A DNA stretch of 64,000 bases from Bacillota bacterium (GTDB lineage Bacteria > Bacillota > Clostridia > Lachnospirales > Cellulosilyticaceae): NCBI GenBank assembly GCA_023410675.1, contig JAEYPM010000066.1:18778-82777 (forward strand), written 5' to 3'. The translations under genes were made by a program, and so were the position numbers. The notes below the pieces were generated by a model that was given only the letters and a program-made list of their open reading frames with translations, had not been told where the DNA came from and ran no database searches. Of this stretch, positions 8,677-17,457 are shown in pieces; the stretch's first letter is position 1, and each line of letters begins with the position of its first letter.

Positions 8677-10383
8677 ATGCTTACCTATCTGCAAGCAAAA
8701 AATATTGCACTTATTGAAGAAGTCAATTTAGCGTTAGATGATAAGCTAAATATATTTACAGGTGAAACCGGAGCGGGAAAGTCTATGATTATAGACTCTA
8801 TTCAATTTGCTATTGGCAATAGAACGTCAAAGCAAATCATTCGTAAAGGTCAAGACTATGCCTATGCTAAGCTTGTATTTTGTGACGATATAGGAAAAGG
8901 ATTAGAATATTTAGAAATGCAAGATATAACGTATCAGGATAAAAGGATAGAGATTGAAAGATATTTATATCAATCAGGGCGGACCGTATATAAAATAAAT
9001 AGTTTTTCAGTAAGCAGACAGATCGTAAGAAGTTTATCTACACTTCTTATAGATGTACATGGACAGCATGAGCCCCAGTCACTTCTAGATGTATCCACAC
9101 ATATTGTCCTTTTAGACAGCTTCGGAAATGATACTTATTTAGAAAAGAGATTAAGATACAACAAGCTTTATGAGCAGTGGCAAAAGTTAAAGCATGAGTT
9201 AGAAAAAGTAGATTTAAGTGATCGGAAATTGCTTCAGCTTAAAGATATGCTTACTTTTCAAATCAATGAAATTGGTGTGGCTGGTTTAACAGAAAATGAA
9301 GAAGAAAACCTTAAAGCAGAATATGACATTAAATCACATGCAGAAAAAATTATGTTGAGCTGCAAAAAGACCTATGATTTTTTAGAAGGCAGTCAAACCT
9401 ATGAAGAAGGGGCTATAGTTTATACAGGTAAAGCAGCCTATGCACTTTCAGATATTGCTTCAATAAGTGAAGAGCTAGGGACAATTTATGAGCAGTTACT
9501 CGCCATAGAAGCTCAACTTCAAGATGTTGCTTATGAAGTTAGAAAATATACAGAAGGGATTGAGTATTCACCTGAGTTACTTCATGAAATTCAAAGTAGG
9601 CTAGATCTTATTTATAGGCTCAAGCAAAAGTATGGTAATTCAACTAAAGAAATATTGGACTATAAAAGACAATGTGAAAGTGAATTAAAGGAGCTTATAG
9701 ACGGAGAAAATAATAAAGAGCTTCTCCTCAAAAATATTGAGACAACAGAAAAAGAACTTTTTGAGCTATCTAGTGAATTATCCAAAGAGCGAAAAGAAAT
9801 TGCATTAAAAATAGAAGAAGAGATAGACAAGCATTTACATGATTTGCAAATGCCTCATGCAAAGTTTGAAATTGCAATTAATGATATTGAAAGTTTTAAT
9901 AAAAATGGTAGAAATGATGTGGAATTTCTGATACGAACAAATTTAGGAGATGATATGCATCCGCTATCTAAAATTGCATCAGGTGGAGAAATATCAAGGG
10001 TTATGCTCGCGATAAAAACAGTCTTAGTTCTTGGTGATACCATTTCTACTGTTATATTTGATGAAATTGATACAGGAATAAGTGGGGTTGCAGCTCAAAA
10101 GGTAGCACAGAAGCTCGCAGTAATATCAAGGAACAAACAGGCTATTTGTATTACTCATTTACCTCAAATAGCAGCCATGGGTGATAAAAATTATCTTATT
10201 GAAAAAGAGACCAAAGGTGAAAGAACCATAACGCACTTACTAGAATTAGAAAAAGAACATATTGATAACGAATTATGTAGGTTAATGGGTGGTATTATCA
10301 CCGAAAGTACTTTAGCAAGTGCTAGGGAAATTAAAGAGTTAGCAAGCCAATATAAAAATAGTATTACTAAGAAGATAGTATAA
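8677..10383 (+). CDS. recN: DNA repair protein RecN
   Basis: This 568-residue SMC-like ATPase has Walker A GETGAGKS at residues 29-36, a QSGRTVYKIN segment, a central coiled coil (about 150-370), the ASGGEISRVMLAIK signature and Walker B with VIFDEIDTGISG near the C-terminus. RecN gathers and tethers DNA ends at double-strand breaks. It begins 33 bases after argR with GGGAGGG, and ends inside the left arm of a terminator. Confidence 0.96.
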   Translation: MLTYLQAKNIALIEEVNLALDDKLNIFTGETGAGKSMIIDSIQFAIGNRTSKQIIRKGQDYAYAKLVFCDDIGKGLEYLEMQDITYQDKRIEIERYLYQSGRTVYKINSFSVSRQIVRSLSTLLIDVHGQHEPQSLLDVSTHIVLLDSFGNDTYLEKRLRYNKLYEQWQKLKHELEKVDLSDRKLLQLKDMLTFQINEIGVAGLTENEEENLKAEYDIKSHAEKIMLSCKKTYDFLEGSQTYEEGAIVYTGKAAYALSDIASISEELGTIYEQLLAIEAQLQDVAYEVRKYTEGIEYSPELLHEIQSRLDLIYRLKQKYGNSTKEILDYKRQCESELKELIDGENNKELLLKNIETTEKELFELSSELSKERKEIALKIEEEIDKHLHDLQMPHAKFEIAINDIESFNKNGRNDVEFLIRTNLGDDMHPLSKIASGGEISRVMLAIKTVLVLGDTISTVIFDEIDTGISGVAAQKVAQKLAVISRNKQAICITHLPQIAAMGDKNYLIEKETKGERTITHLLELEKEHIDNELCRLMGGIITESTLASAREIKELASQYKNSITKKIV

Positions 10384-10420
10384 TACTGAGTTTTAATACT
10401 CATTTTATACTATCTTTTTT
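10372..10420 (+). terminator. Terminator after recN
   Basis: A 12-bp stem pairs 10372-10383 with 10405-10416, an inner TGAG/CTCA pairing tops it, and a T-run ends at 10420. The left arm overlaps the recN stop codon. Confidence 0.8.
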
Positions 10421-10447
10421 CATGCATAAAATATTATTTTTTTAGTT

Positions 10448-10477
10448 GAATAATTGTAGGATAAAAAGGAAATTTTA
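10448..10477 (+). promoter_or_regulatory. Candidate sigma-G promoter of spoIVB
   Basis: GAATA (10448-10452), an 18-bp spacer and AATTTTA (10471-10477) fit the sigma-G pattern gnATR-18-cAtnnTA at all but one conserved base. B. subtilis spoIVB is known to be transcribed in the forespore by sigma-F and sigma-G, which supports the reading. Confidence 0.45.
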
Positions 10478-10517
10478 AAGATATGACAGCTTAAAATATA
10501 CAGGATGTGATCAAAAG

Positions 10518-11822
10518 ATGAAAAAGTGTGTTAAGAGAAAAATACTCATAAGTATTTTATGTATTGTTTTATGCTTAAGCTTAGCCAGTCCCTTTATAAT
10601 TTCATATTTTTATCTTCCAAGTAATATAAAATTAATCGCAGGGAAAGAACATATATTTAATTTTGAAATACCTATTAAAGCAAGTGTCATTAAAAACCAA
10701 AGTATTCGCATTAGAGATAATGCTAGTGAGAATGAAGAACTGACAAGTATTAGTTTAAATAAACCTTTTAAACTGACTATGAATGAGCCAGGAGTAGCCA
10801 ACTTTAGACTCTCTATGTTTGGGGTTATTCCAATCAAAACAGTTTCAGTGGAGGCTATGCCTCATAAAAAGGTAGTTCCATCTGGAAAGATTATTGGTAT
10901 CAAGATAGACACCCAAGGGGTTTTAGTATTAGGAGTGGGTTCATTTGAGATTGGTGAAAATAGGGCAGCATCTCCATGTAAAGGAATGATTGAAGTTGGA
11001 GATACTATATTATCAGCAAATAATACAACACTTTCATGCAAAGAAGACCTTAAAAATGTTGTAGAAAAGAGTAAAGGCAAAAAGATTAATTTACTGATTC
11101 AAAGAGGGGATGAAACAAAAAATATTGAAGTAACACCCGTACATTCAGAACTGGATGATGAATACAAGATAGGTCTTTGGATACGTGATAGTACCCAAGG
11201 AATAGGAACACTTACTTATTATGACCCATTTACAGGAGAATTTGGAGCATTAGGACATGGTATAACAGATGTAGATACAAAAATGCTTATGCCTATAAGG
11301 GAAGGAAATATTATTGATGCTGATATTACATGTATTAAGAAAGGGAAAAAAGGGGAACCAGGAGAAATAGGTGGCATTATTGACTATGAAAGACATAATA
11401 TTTTGGGAGAAATAGACAACAATACTTCTTTAGGTATTTATGGTACAATTAAAAAAGATAAGTTCGAGAATTTTGAAGATATAGAGGAAAAAATAATTCC
11501 TGTTGGCTTTCAAGATGAAGTTCATGAAGGGCAGGCATCTATTATACTCAATTTAACAGGTGCAGAAGAAAAGGCGTATGATGTTATGATACAAAAAGTA
11601 TCTAGATATAACTCTGAACCAGCGAAGGGAATGGTTATTAAAATAATAGATCCTAAGTTATTAGATTTAACAAATGGAATTGTTCAAGGAATGAGTGGAA
11701 GCCCTATCATTCAAGATGGGAAACTAGTTGGTGCTGTAACACATGTCTTTGTTCATGATCCAACAAAAGGATACGGTATCTTTATAGAAAATATGATTAA
11801 TAATGAAAAAAGATATAATTAA
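10518..11822 (+). CDS. spoIVB: SpoIVB serine peptidase (S55), sigma-K checkpoint signal
   Basis: The 434-residue protein has an N-terminal membrane/signal segment (about 8-32), a PDZ domain (about 135-208, KGMIEVGDTILSANN) and the S55 peptidase domain. LGHGITD supplies the likely catalytic His (H247), and GMSGSPII supplies the Ser near 393. In the family it is secreted from the forespore into the intermembrane space and cleaves SpoIVFA to trigger pro-sigma-K processing. It is separate from recN, with its own promoter, and lies directly upstream of spo0A, a pairing conserved across endospore formers. AGGATGTGA precedes the start. Confidence 0.95.
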   Translation: MKKCVKRKILISILCIVLCLSLASPFIISYFYLPSNIKLIAGKEHIFNFEIPIKASVIKNQSIRIRDNASENEELTSISLNKPFKLTMNEPGVANFRLSMFGVIPIKTVSVEAMPHKKVVPSGKIIGIKIDTQGVLVLGVGSFEIGENRAASPCKGMIEVGDTILSANNTTLSCKEDLKNVVEKSKGKKINLLIQRGDETKNIEVTPVHSELDDEYKIGLWIRDSTQGIGTLTYYDPFTGEFGALGHGITDVDTKMLMPIREGNIIDADITCIKKGKKGEPGEIGGIIDYERHNILGEIDNNTSLGIYGTIKKDKFENFEDIEEKIIPVGFQDEVHEGQASIILNLTGAEEKAYDVMIQKVSRYNSEPAKGMVIKIIDPKLLDLTNGIVQGMSGSPIIQDGKLVGAVTHVFVHDPTKGYGIFIENMINNEKRYN

Positions 11823-11857
11823 ATGTAAAATTAAAATAAATATTACAAAAATTGGTA

Positions 11858-11886
11858 TTGATTTAATTTTTAATATTAGTTATAAT
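11858..11886 (+). promoter_or_regulatory. Sigma-A promoter of spo0A
   Basis: TTGATT (11858-11863), a 17-bp spacer and perfect TATAAT (11881-11886) precede the start codon by 54 nt. No clear Spo0A box (TGTCGAA) or sigma-H promoter was seen nearby. Confidence 0.75.
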
Positions 11887-11940
11887 TTATTTAAAGTAAA
11901 AACTATTTAAAACTTTTATATATTACAAGGGGGAAACAGC

Positions 11941-12783
11941 GTGTTTGATTCAACAATGAAAATATTGATAGCAGACGACAATAAAGATTTTTCAGATATT
12001 TTAACAGAATATATAAGTCGTCAAGAAGATATGGAAGTAGTAGGAGTAGCACCAAACGGAGAAGTTGCTTGTGAACTTATTGAAAATACACAACCAGATA
12101 TCGTGATTTTAGACGTTATTATGCCATATTTAGATGGTATAGGTGTACTCGAGAGAGTAAAAAGTCTTGATATAGAAAAAAGACCTTTATTCGTTATGCT
12201 ATCAGCTGTTGGTCAAGATAAAATAACAGAAAGGGCATTATCCTTAGGGGCGGAATATTACATTGTCAAACCATTTGATATGGATACACTAATTAATAGA
12301 ATAAGACAATTAAGATCTACAGGATCAACTGTACGATCATCTAATACACTAATGAGTAATGTTTCAATAACTACCCAGCTAAATGGCAGTCAACTTACAG
12401 GCATTAAGCAGAAGTCTGCTCCTTCCCATCATAATTTAGAAACAGAAGTAACAAGTGTCATCCATGAAATAGGGGTGCCAGCACATATTAAAGGATATCA
12501 GTACTTACGGGATGCTATTATTATGGTTATTACGGATATGGACATATTAAATTCTATTACCAAACAGCTCTATCCTTCAATAGCTAAGAGTTATAATACC
12601 ACGCCAAGTCGCGTTGAGCGTGCTATTCGTCATGCAATAGAAGTAGCTTGGTCAAGAGGAAAGATGGACACCATTGACAAATTATTTGGCTATACTGTAA
12701 ATAATGGTAAAGGAAAACCTACTAATTCAGAATTTATCGCACTTATCGCAGATAGATTACGTCTTGAGATGCAGGTAGGGTAA
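11941..12783 (+). CDS. spo0A: Master sporulation response regulator Spo0A
   Basis: The 280-residue regulator has a receiver domain (about 6-125) with the acidic pair D12-D13, phosphoacceptor D58 in VILDVIMPYLDG and the conserved Lys in VKPFD, then a C-terminal DNA-binding domain with TPSRVERAIRHAIEVAWSRG and LFGYTVNN. Phosphorylated Spo0A starts sporulation. The GTG at 11941 is chosen because GGGGG at 11929-11933 is correctly spaced from it, while the ATG at 11956 is too far. A bidirectional terminator follows. Confidence 0.98.
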   Translation: MFDSTMKILIADDNKDFSDILTEYISRQEDMEVVGVAPNGEVACELIENTQPDIVILDVIMPYLDGIGVLERVKSLDIEKRPLFVMLSAVGQDKITERALSLGAEYYIVKPFDMDTLINRIRQLRSTGSTVRSSNTLMSNVSITTQLNGSQLTGIKQKSAPSHHNLETEVTSVIHEIGVPAHIKGYQYLRDAIIMVITDMDILNSITKQLYPSIAKSYNTTPSRVERAIRHAIEVAWSRGKMDTIDKLFGYTVNNGKGKPTNSEFIALIADRLRLEMQVG

Positions 12784-12810
12784 GAAGTCGAAGCAAACGA
12801 TAAATTACAA

Positions 12811-12842
12811 AAACCTTCTAGCTTTTTTGGCTTAGAAGGTTT
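12811..12842. terminator. Bidirectional terminator between spo0A and rqcH
   Basis: A 10-bp perfect stem (12811-12820 with 12833-12842) has T-rich sequence after it on the plus strand and a run of five Ts after it on the minus strand. It can end transcripts from both convergent genes. Confidence 0.8.
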
Positions 12843-12847
12843 AATTT

Positions 12848-14608
12848 TTACTCTATAAATAGCTGTTTAACAATAGATTCTTCTGGTGTAACAAATAGGG
12901 TTTTAAAGTTCGTATAGATGACCATGCCAGGTTTAGCATTAGGAATCTTCTTTACATTTTTTTTAAAAGTATAGTCTATAGCAACATTGCTTGAGTTTTT
13001 CCCCTTGCTGTAGAAGGCAGCCAGTATAGCTGCTTCATTTAAAGTTGACTCATCAATATCCTTTGAAGGATCAGATTTGATAATAACATGAGAACCAGCA
13101 CCGTCTTTGATATGGAGCCACATGTCATTATTCTTAGCAAACTTCATAGTGAGCTCATCATTTTGATAATTATTTTTTCCTACATAAATAGTAAATCCTG
13201 ATGAAGATTTAAATTGCATATAAGGGTGCTTGTTTTTTATTACTTTTTTGCCTTTTTGAGCTTTTTTCTTAAGATAACCCATGTTTATAAGTTCTAGACG
13301 AAGTTCCTCAATATCGCTTGGCGTTTGTATAATATCTAGGGAGATTAAAACAGAATTTAGATATTCAAGATCTTCACTTATTTCTGTAAGTTGATTTTGA
13401 GCAGCTATTTCAGTACGTTTTGCTTTGTTATACAGCTTAAAATATTTTTGAGCATTTTGAATAGGTGTTAGGTTTTCTTCAAGTGGAATCGTTATTTCCT
13501 CATAACTTTCACTGTAATAGTTTGCAACTGTAAAGGTTTTAGAGTTTTCAGGAACTTGATAGGCATATGAGGTAAGGAGTTCTCCATAAATTTTATACAG
13601 CTCTTTTTCTTTGCATTCTTCAAGAGCATTTAACTGAATTTGTTGTTTGCGTACAGCTCTTTCTATAAATATATGAATAAGCTTTTTGATATCTGTGGTT
13701 TTTTGAGCGATATTAAAACGCGTAGACCTTTCAAAATAATATTGTTCGATAAGCTCAGATATAGAAGAAAAATTTTTTTGTTGGTATGCTAAATAGATCA
13801 TTAATGTTAAGCTATAGAAATCCATGGGAATTTCTTGATCATCACTATATAGTACTGGAGTAAAATCAGCATTTTTTACACGGACCATAAGTTTATCAAA
13901 TTGTATATATAATTGCTTAAGCATAGTTTCATCTAATAGATTGGCTAATAAATCATTATCTACATGAGCATTTAGACATAATGAATTTGCTATTGTTGGG
14001 CTAAGGCCACTATAGGACAAATAAAGAGCCTTATATATAGGACAAGATTTTGAATGAATCGTTTCTATAAAAGAGTCATAGGTAGCAAGAAGAGGATTGG
14101 ATTTCCCTTGATTTGGAGGATAGGTATAATTTCTACCAGGAAGTACTTCACGGACACTACTTGTATCTAATGAAATGTGTTTAATACAGTCTATGATTAT
14201 ATAATTTTCTTTTGTAAGAATAATATTGCTATGTCTTCCCATTATTTCTATAATGAGCTTTTTAGACTCTTTATCTCCAAATTCATTGATTGCTTCTATG
14301 TGTATTTCTACAATTCTCTCAAAGTTTGGCTGAGTAATACTGATGATTTTACCACTTGCTAAATGCTTACGAAGCATCATGCAAAACATGGGTGGTTGCT
14401 GCACTGTATTTTTAGAAAGCGTTGAAAGATGAAGTCTTGGATAGTTACTATTTGCTGTAAGGAGAAGCTTATATGCTGATGCATTGTTTCGAATAGTTAA
14501 GAGGATTTCATCCTTCTCAATTTGATATATTTTATCAATACGCCCATCAATGAGGGTAGTACGTAATTCTTCTATAATATTTGATAATACAATTCCGTCT
14601 AAAGCCAC
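12848..14608 (-). CDS. rqcH: RqcH / NFACT family ribosome quality control factor (Rqc2 homologue, FbpA)
   Basis: The 586-residue protein starts with the NFACT-N domain (MALDGIVLSNIIEEL, then EIMGRHSNIIL), has a central coiled coil (about 310-430) and ends with the NFACT-R domain (VGKNNYQNDELTMKFA, DMWLHIKDGAGSHVII). RqcH binds stalled 50S subunits and directs alanine tailing of the blocked nascent chain. The start codon is GTG at 14608. AGGAGGT (plus-strand 14617-14623) is eight bases upstream. This corresponds to B. subtilis YloA, which begins the same gene block. Older annotation calls the family fibronectin-binding protein. Confidence 0.93.
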   Translation of the reverse strand: MALDGIVLSNIIEELRTTLIDGRIDKIYQIEKDEILLTIRNNASAYKLLLTANSNYPRLHLSTLSKNTVQQPPMFCMMLRKHLASGKIISITQPNFERIVEIHIEAINEFGDKESKKLIIEIMGRHSNIILTKENYIIIDCIKHISLDTSSVREVLPGRNYTYPPNQGKSNPLLATYDSFIETIHSKSCPIYKALYLSYSGLSPTIANSLCLNAHVDNDLLANLLDETMLKQLYIQFDKLMVRVKNADFTPVLYSDDQEIPMDFYSLTLMIYLAYQQKNFSSISELIEQYYFERSTRFNIAQKTTDIKKLIHIFIERAVRKQQIQLNALEECKEKELYKIYGELLTSYAYQVPENSKTFTVANYYSESYEEITIPLEENLTPIQNAQKYFKLYNKAKRTEIAAQNQLTEISEDLEYLNSVLISLDIIQTPSDIEELRLELINMGYLKKKAQKGKKVIKNKHPYMQFKSSSGFTIYVGKNNYQNDELTMKFAKNNDMWLHIKDGAGSHVIIKSDPSKDIDESTLNEAAILAAFYSKGKNSSNVAIDYTFKKNVKKIPNAKPGMVIYTNFKTLFVTPEESIVKQLFIE

Positions 14609-14835
14609 TTGAGGATACCTCCTATATGATTTAAGTGTCAGATTGACTATGCAAAGTATACCATAATTTATCAGTACTGCATAGCTTATCTATTTCATAT
14701 TATGATAGGCTATAGGCGGGTGCAAAATTCTAGAGGAAATAGTATAATAAATAAAATGAGTAGAGCAAAATAATAACATTCATTATATTGGGAGATAAAC
14801 AGGAGCAATTAATGATAGAACAGAGGGGGGAGTAT

Positions 14836-15117
14836 ATGAATGAAATCAGATACGTGATTTCGATAATTTTAGGAGGTTTTGGCTTATATATTATAACTAT
14901 GAATTGGTGCATAGTTTGGGTTTCTTTAATTAAGAAAAAAGAACATCATTCTTTTGGCCCTCTATTAGGGCCTATTTGTCTTAGCATTGCCCTTATAGTT
15001 ATCCCAAACAATCCCTATGCTTCGCTATGGTGGCTGACATTCATCGCTGATTTTGGCTCATTACCCTTTATCATATTATCAATAATATTTTTCTTAATGG
15101 GAAAGCATAAGAAATAA
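14836..15117 (+). CDS. Small three-helix membrane protein, unknown function
   Basis: The 93-residue product has three predicted membrane helices (about 6-31, 43-57 and 63-88), with a basic KKKEHH loop and a basic tail. I do not recognise a family. A GGGGGGAG immediately upstream of the ATG at 14836 decides this start over a longer frame from 14788. A possible -10 TATAAT lies at 14743-14748 without a good -35. The 227 bases before it, back to rqcH, hold only this and the rqcH upstream region. Confidence 0.6.
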   Translation: MNEIRYVISIILGGFGLYIITMNWCIVWVSLIKKKEHHSFGPLLGPICLSIALIVIPNNPYASLWWLTFIADFGSLPFIILSIIFFLMGKHKK

Positions 15118-15121
15118 ATTT

Positions 15122-15150
15122 TTGAATAGACAAGACATATATGTTATAAT
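15122..15150 (+). promoter_or_regulatory. Sigma-A promoter of the yicC-remA-gmk-rpoZ operon
   Basis: TTGAAT (15122-15127), a 17-bp spacer and perfect TATAAT (15145-15150). The start of yicC is 68 nt downstream. Confidence 0.75.
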
Positions 15151-15217
15151 GTAATATAAAATGGAAATATTATCATATAGTGATAAATACTAATTATATA
15201 GGGAAGCAGGATTATAC

Positions 15218-16096
15218 ATGATAAAAAGTATGACAGGCTATGGCCGATGCGAAATAGAACAAGACGGTAGAAAGGTAACCGTAGAGATTAGTTCAGTCAA
15301 TCATAGATACTGTGATTTAAATATACGTATGCCACGATCATTTGTTAAACTTGAAGAAAAGATTAGAGAAATAATAAAAAAAAGAGTGTCAAGAGGCAAA
15401 TTAGATGTTAGTATCTATATTATAAGTCAAACAGAAGATGATTTAGAAGTGATTATCAATGAACCTGTTTGTCAGAAGTCAATCCAAGGGCTTAGGTATT
15501 TAGCAGAAAAGTTTAATCTTAAAGATGACCTTGCTCTGTCACATATTCTATCTATTGGAGATGCCTTTGCGATTCACAAAAAGGCTGGAGACTTAGATAC
15601 TGTTATGGATATTATAGAGAAAGCCTTAAATGAAGCTCTAGATTCACTTGTTGAAATGAGAATAAAAGAAGGGACTATGCTCAAAGAAGATATTTTGAAG
15701 AAATTATCTTTATTAAATGAGATGATCGCTCAAATAGAGAAAAGAAGTTATCTAGTAGTAGATGAGTATAAGAAGAAGTTAGAAGCAAGACTTAAACTTT
15801 TGTTATCAGATGTATCCGTTGAACCAAGTAGGATTGCTCAAGAAGTTGTTATCTATGCAGATAAATGTGCAATTGATGAAGAACTCACAAGGCTCAAAAG
15901 TCATACTACGCAGTTCATCGCTATCTCAGAAAGCAAGGAGCCATCAGGAAGAAAACTAGATTTTCTCATGCAAGAGATGAATAGAGAAGCTAATACTATA
16001 GGGTCTAAAGCTAATGACTCTATCATTACCAATTATGTTGTAGAGATAAAAACTGAAATTGAAAAAATACGAGAACAAGTTCAGAATATTGAGTAG
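15218..16096 (+). CDS. yicC: YicC family endoribonuclease-like protein
   Basis: The 292-residue protein has the YicC N-terminal domain (MIKSMTGYGR, VEISSVNHRYCDLNIRMP) and the C-terminal DUF1732 domain (KLDFLMQEMNREANTIGSKA). In E. coli YicC has been shown to promote RNA decay. The Bacillus counterpart YloC sits at this same position beside remA and gmk. An AGG-containing site precedes the ATG. Confidence 0.93.
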   Translation: MIKSMTGYGRCEIEQDGRKVTVEISSVNHRYCDLNIRMPRSFVKLEEKIREIIKKRVSRGKLDVSIYIISQTEDDLEVIINEPVCQKSIQGLRYLAEKFNLKDDLALSHILSIGDAFAIHKKAGDLDTVMDIIEKALNEALDSLVEMRIKEGTMLKEDILKKLSLLNEMIAQIEKRSYLVVDEYKKKLEARLKLLLSDVSVEPSRIAQEVVIYADKCAIDEELTRLKSHTTQFIAISESKEPSGRKLDFLMQEMNREANTIGSKANDSIITNYVVEIKTEIEKIREQVQNIE

Positions 16097-16105
16097 GTGA
16101 TGCAG

Positions 16106-16357
16106 ATGAATCGTTTCATCAATATAGGCTATGGGAATATTGTTTCAGCAGATAGAATTGTAGCCATTGTAGCTGCTGAATCTGCTCCAATTAAAAGACT
16201 AATTAGTGAAGCAAGGGAAAAATCACATTTAATTGATGCAACCCAAGGAAGAAAAACACGCGGTGTGATCATAACAGATAATGAAAAAATTATTCTTTCC
16301 GCACTGCAGCCAGAAACAATGGCAGCAAGACTTGTACCAACCAAGGAGATTAAATGA
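16106..16357 (+). CDS. remA: RemA family regulator (DUF370)
   Basis: The 83-residue product has the RemA pattern FINIGYGNIVSADRIVAIV, ESAPIKRLISEAR and DATQGRKTRGVIITD. In B. subtilis RemA is a DNA-binding activator of biofilm matrix and osmoprotection genes. AGGTG at 16095-16099 selects the ATG at 16106. GTG at 16097 overlaps the ribosome site. The stop overlaps the start of gmk. Confidence 0.92.
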   Translation: MNRFINIGYGNIVSADRIVAIVAAESAPIKRLISEAREKSHLIDATQGRKTRGVIITDNEKIILSALQPETMAARLVPTKEIK

Positions 16358-16965
16358 TGAGTGATAAAGGATTAATTATTATTCTTTCAGGACCTTCAGG
16401 TTCAGGGAAAGGAACGATTGTACAAGAATTAATAAAAAATAAAGAACTGACACTTTCTATCTCTGCTACGACGCGAGCACCTAGACAGGGAGAACAAGAA
16501 GGTATACACTATTTTTTTAAGACACATGAAGAATTTGAGTACATGATAAAAAATAATGAGTTCTTGGAGTATGCACATTTTTGTGACAACTATTATGGAA
16601 CACCTATTAAATTCATTGAGGAAACCATTAATAGTGGCAAAGACTGTATACTAGAAATTGAGGTTCAAGGAGCCTTACAAGTAAAGAAGAATTTCAAAGA
16701 AGCAATCTTTATTTTTATTGTTCCACCTTCCTTAGAAGAACTTGAAAAAAGGTTGGTTGGGAGAAATACTGAAAATCAAGAAGTTATCAAGAAAAGACTG
16801 GATAGGGCTAAGGAAGAATTAAAACTATATAGGGAATATGATTATGTAGTTGATAATGATTCAGTAGAAAATGCAGTGACTAGAGTACTTAGTATTATTT
16901 GTGCTGAAAAATTAAAAAGTGAAAGAAGTACAAAGAAAATAGAAAGTATATTAAATAATAAATAA
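16354..16965 (+). CDS. gmk: Guanylate kinase
   Basis: The 203-residue enzyme converts GMP to GDP. It has the P-loop GPSGSGKG at residues 13-20, SATTRAPRQGE, EFLEYAHFCDNYYGTP and the C-terminal lid region VDNDSVENAV. Two adjacent ATGs (16354 and 16357) both follow AAGGAG at 16343-16348. The second has the better spacing. It overlaps remA by four bases. Confidence 0.96.
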   Translation: MMSDKGLIIILSGPSGSGKGTIVQELIKNKELTLSISATTRAPRQGEQEGIHYFFKTHEEFEYMIKNNEFLEYAHFCDNYYGTPIKFIEETINSGKDCILEIEVQGALQVKKNFKEAIFIFIVPPSLEELEKRLVGRNTENQEVIKKRLDRAKEELKLYREYDYVVDNDSVENAVTRVLSIICAEKLKSERSTKKIESILNNK

Positions 16966-16996
16966 AGAACATATAAAATTTAGGAGGATGTAAAAC

Positions 16997-17305
16997 ATGT
17001 TACAACCATCATACACACAATTAATGAATAAATTAAACAGTGATGGAACATCAAAATTAACAAGTAGATATTCCATTGTTATCGCAACGGCTAAAAGAGC
17101 AAGGCAAATTATTAATACAGTCAATGAACAAGCAGCTATTACTAAAGAAAATGAAAAAACAGGAGAAAAAATTGTTGATACAGTAAAACTAAAAGAAGCA
17201 AATGATCTTGTAGAAAGGCTGAAATCTAAAAAGCCTATTTCTATCGCTGTAGATGAGATGTATTCAGGTAAAATTCAAATGCGTGAATATAACCCAGAAG
17301 GATAA
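16997..17305 (+). CDS. rpoZ: RNA polymerase omega subunit
   Basis: This 102-residue protein shows the omega signature near the start (MLQPSYTQLM, SRYSIVIATAKRARQI) and a C-terminal KPISIAVDEMYSGKI. It stabilises the beta-prime subunit of RNA polymerase. AGGAGG precedes the ATG with good spacing. The stop codon falls inside the terminator stem. The expected next gene, coaBC, is absent. Confidence 0.94.
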   Translation: MLQPSYTQLMNKLNSDGTSKLTSRYSIVIATAKRARQIINTVNEQAAITKENEKTGEKIVDTVKLKEANDLVERLKSKKPISIAVDEMYSGKIQMREYNPEG

Positions 17306-17336
17306 ATAGGTGATTTTTCACTTATTTATCCTTTAA
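17300..17336 (+). terminator. Terminator overlapping the rpoZ stop
   Basis: A 14-bp stem with one G-T pair (17300-17313 with 17318-17331) closes a TTTT loop and is followed by CTTTAATT. It ends the yicC-rpoZ unit and separates it from priA. The 120 bases after it hold a 10-bp repeat (17383-17392 and 17399-17408) and no gene. Confidence 0.75.
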
Positions 17337-17457
17337 TTGTAGAGAAACAGCTAAAGCATTTAACGTATTTTATTCTCATAATGTTGTTTCTCCTAAACGT
17401 TGTTTCTCATCAATGAATCTTCTCATATAGATAAAACAAATATTAGGCAGGAATGAT

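Noticed and set aside
17342..17408. Repeated GTTGTTTCTC and its inverse near priA as a CRISPR-like or operator array
   Set aside because: Only two 10-bp copies and an imperfect inverse; too short and without regular spacers.
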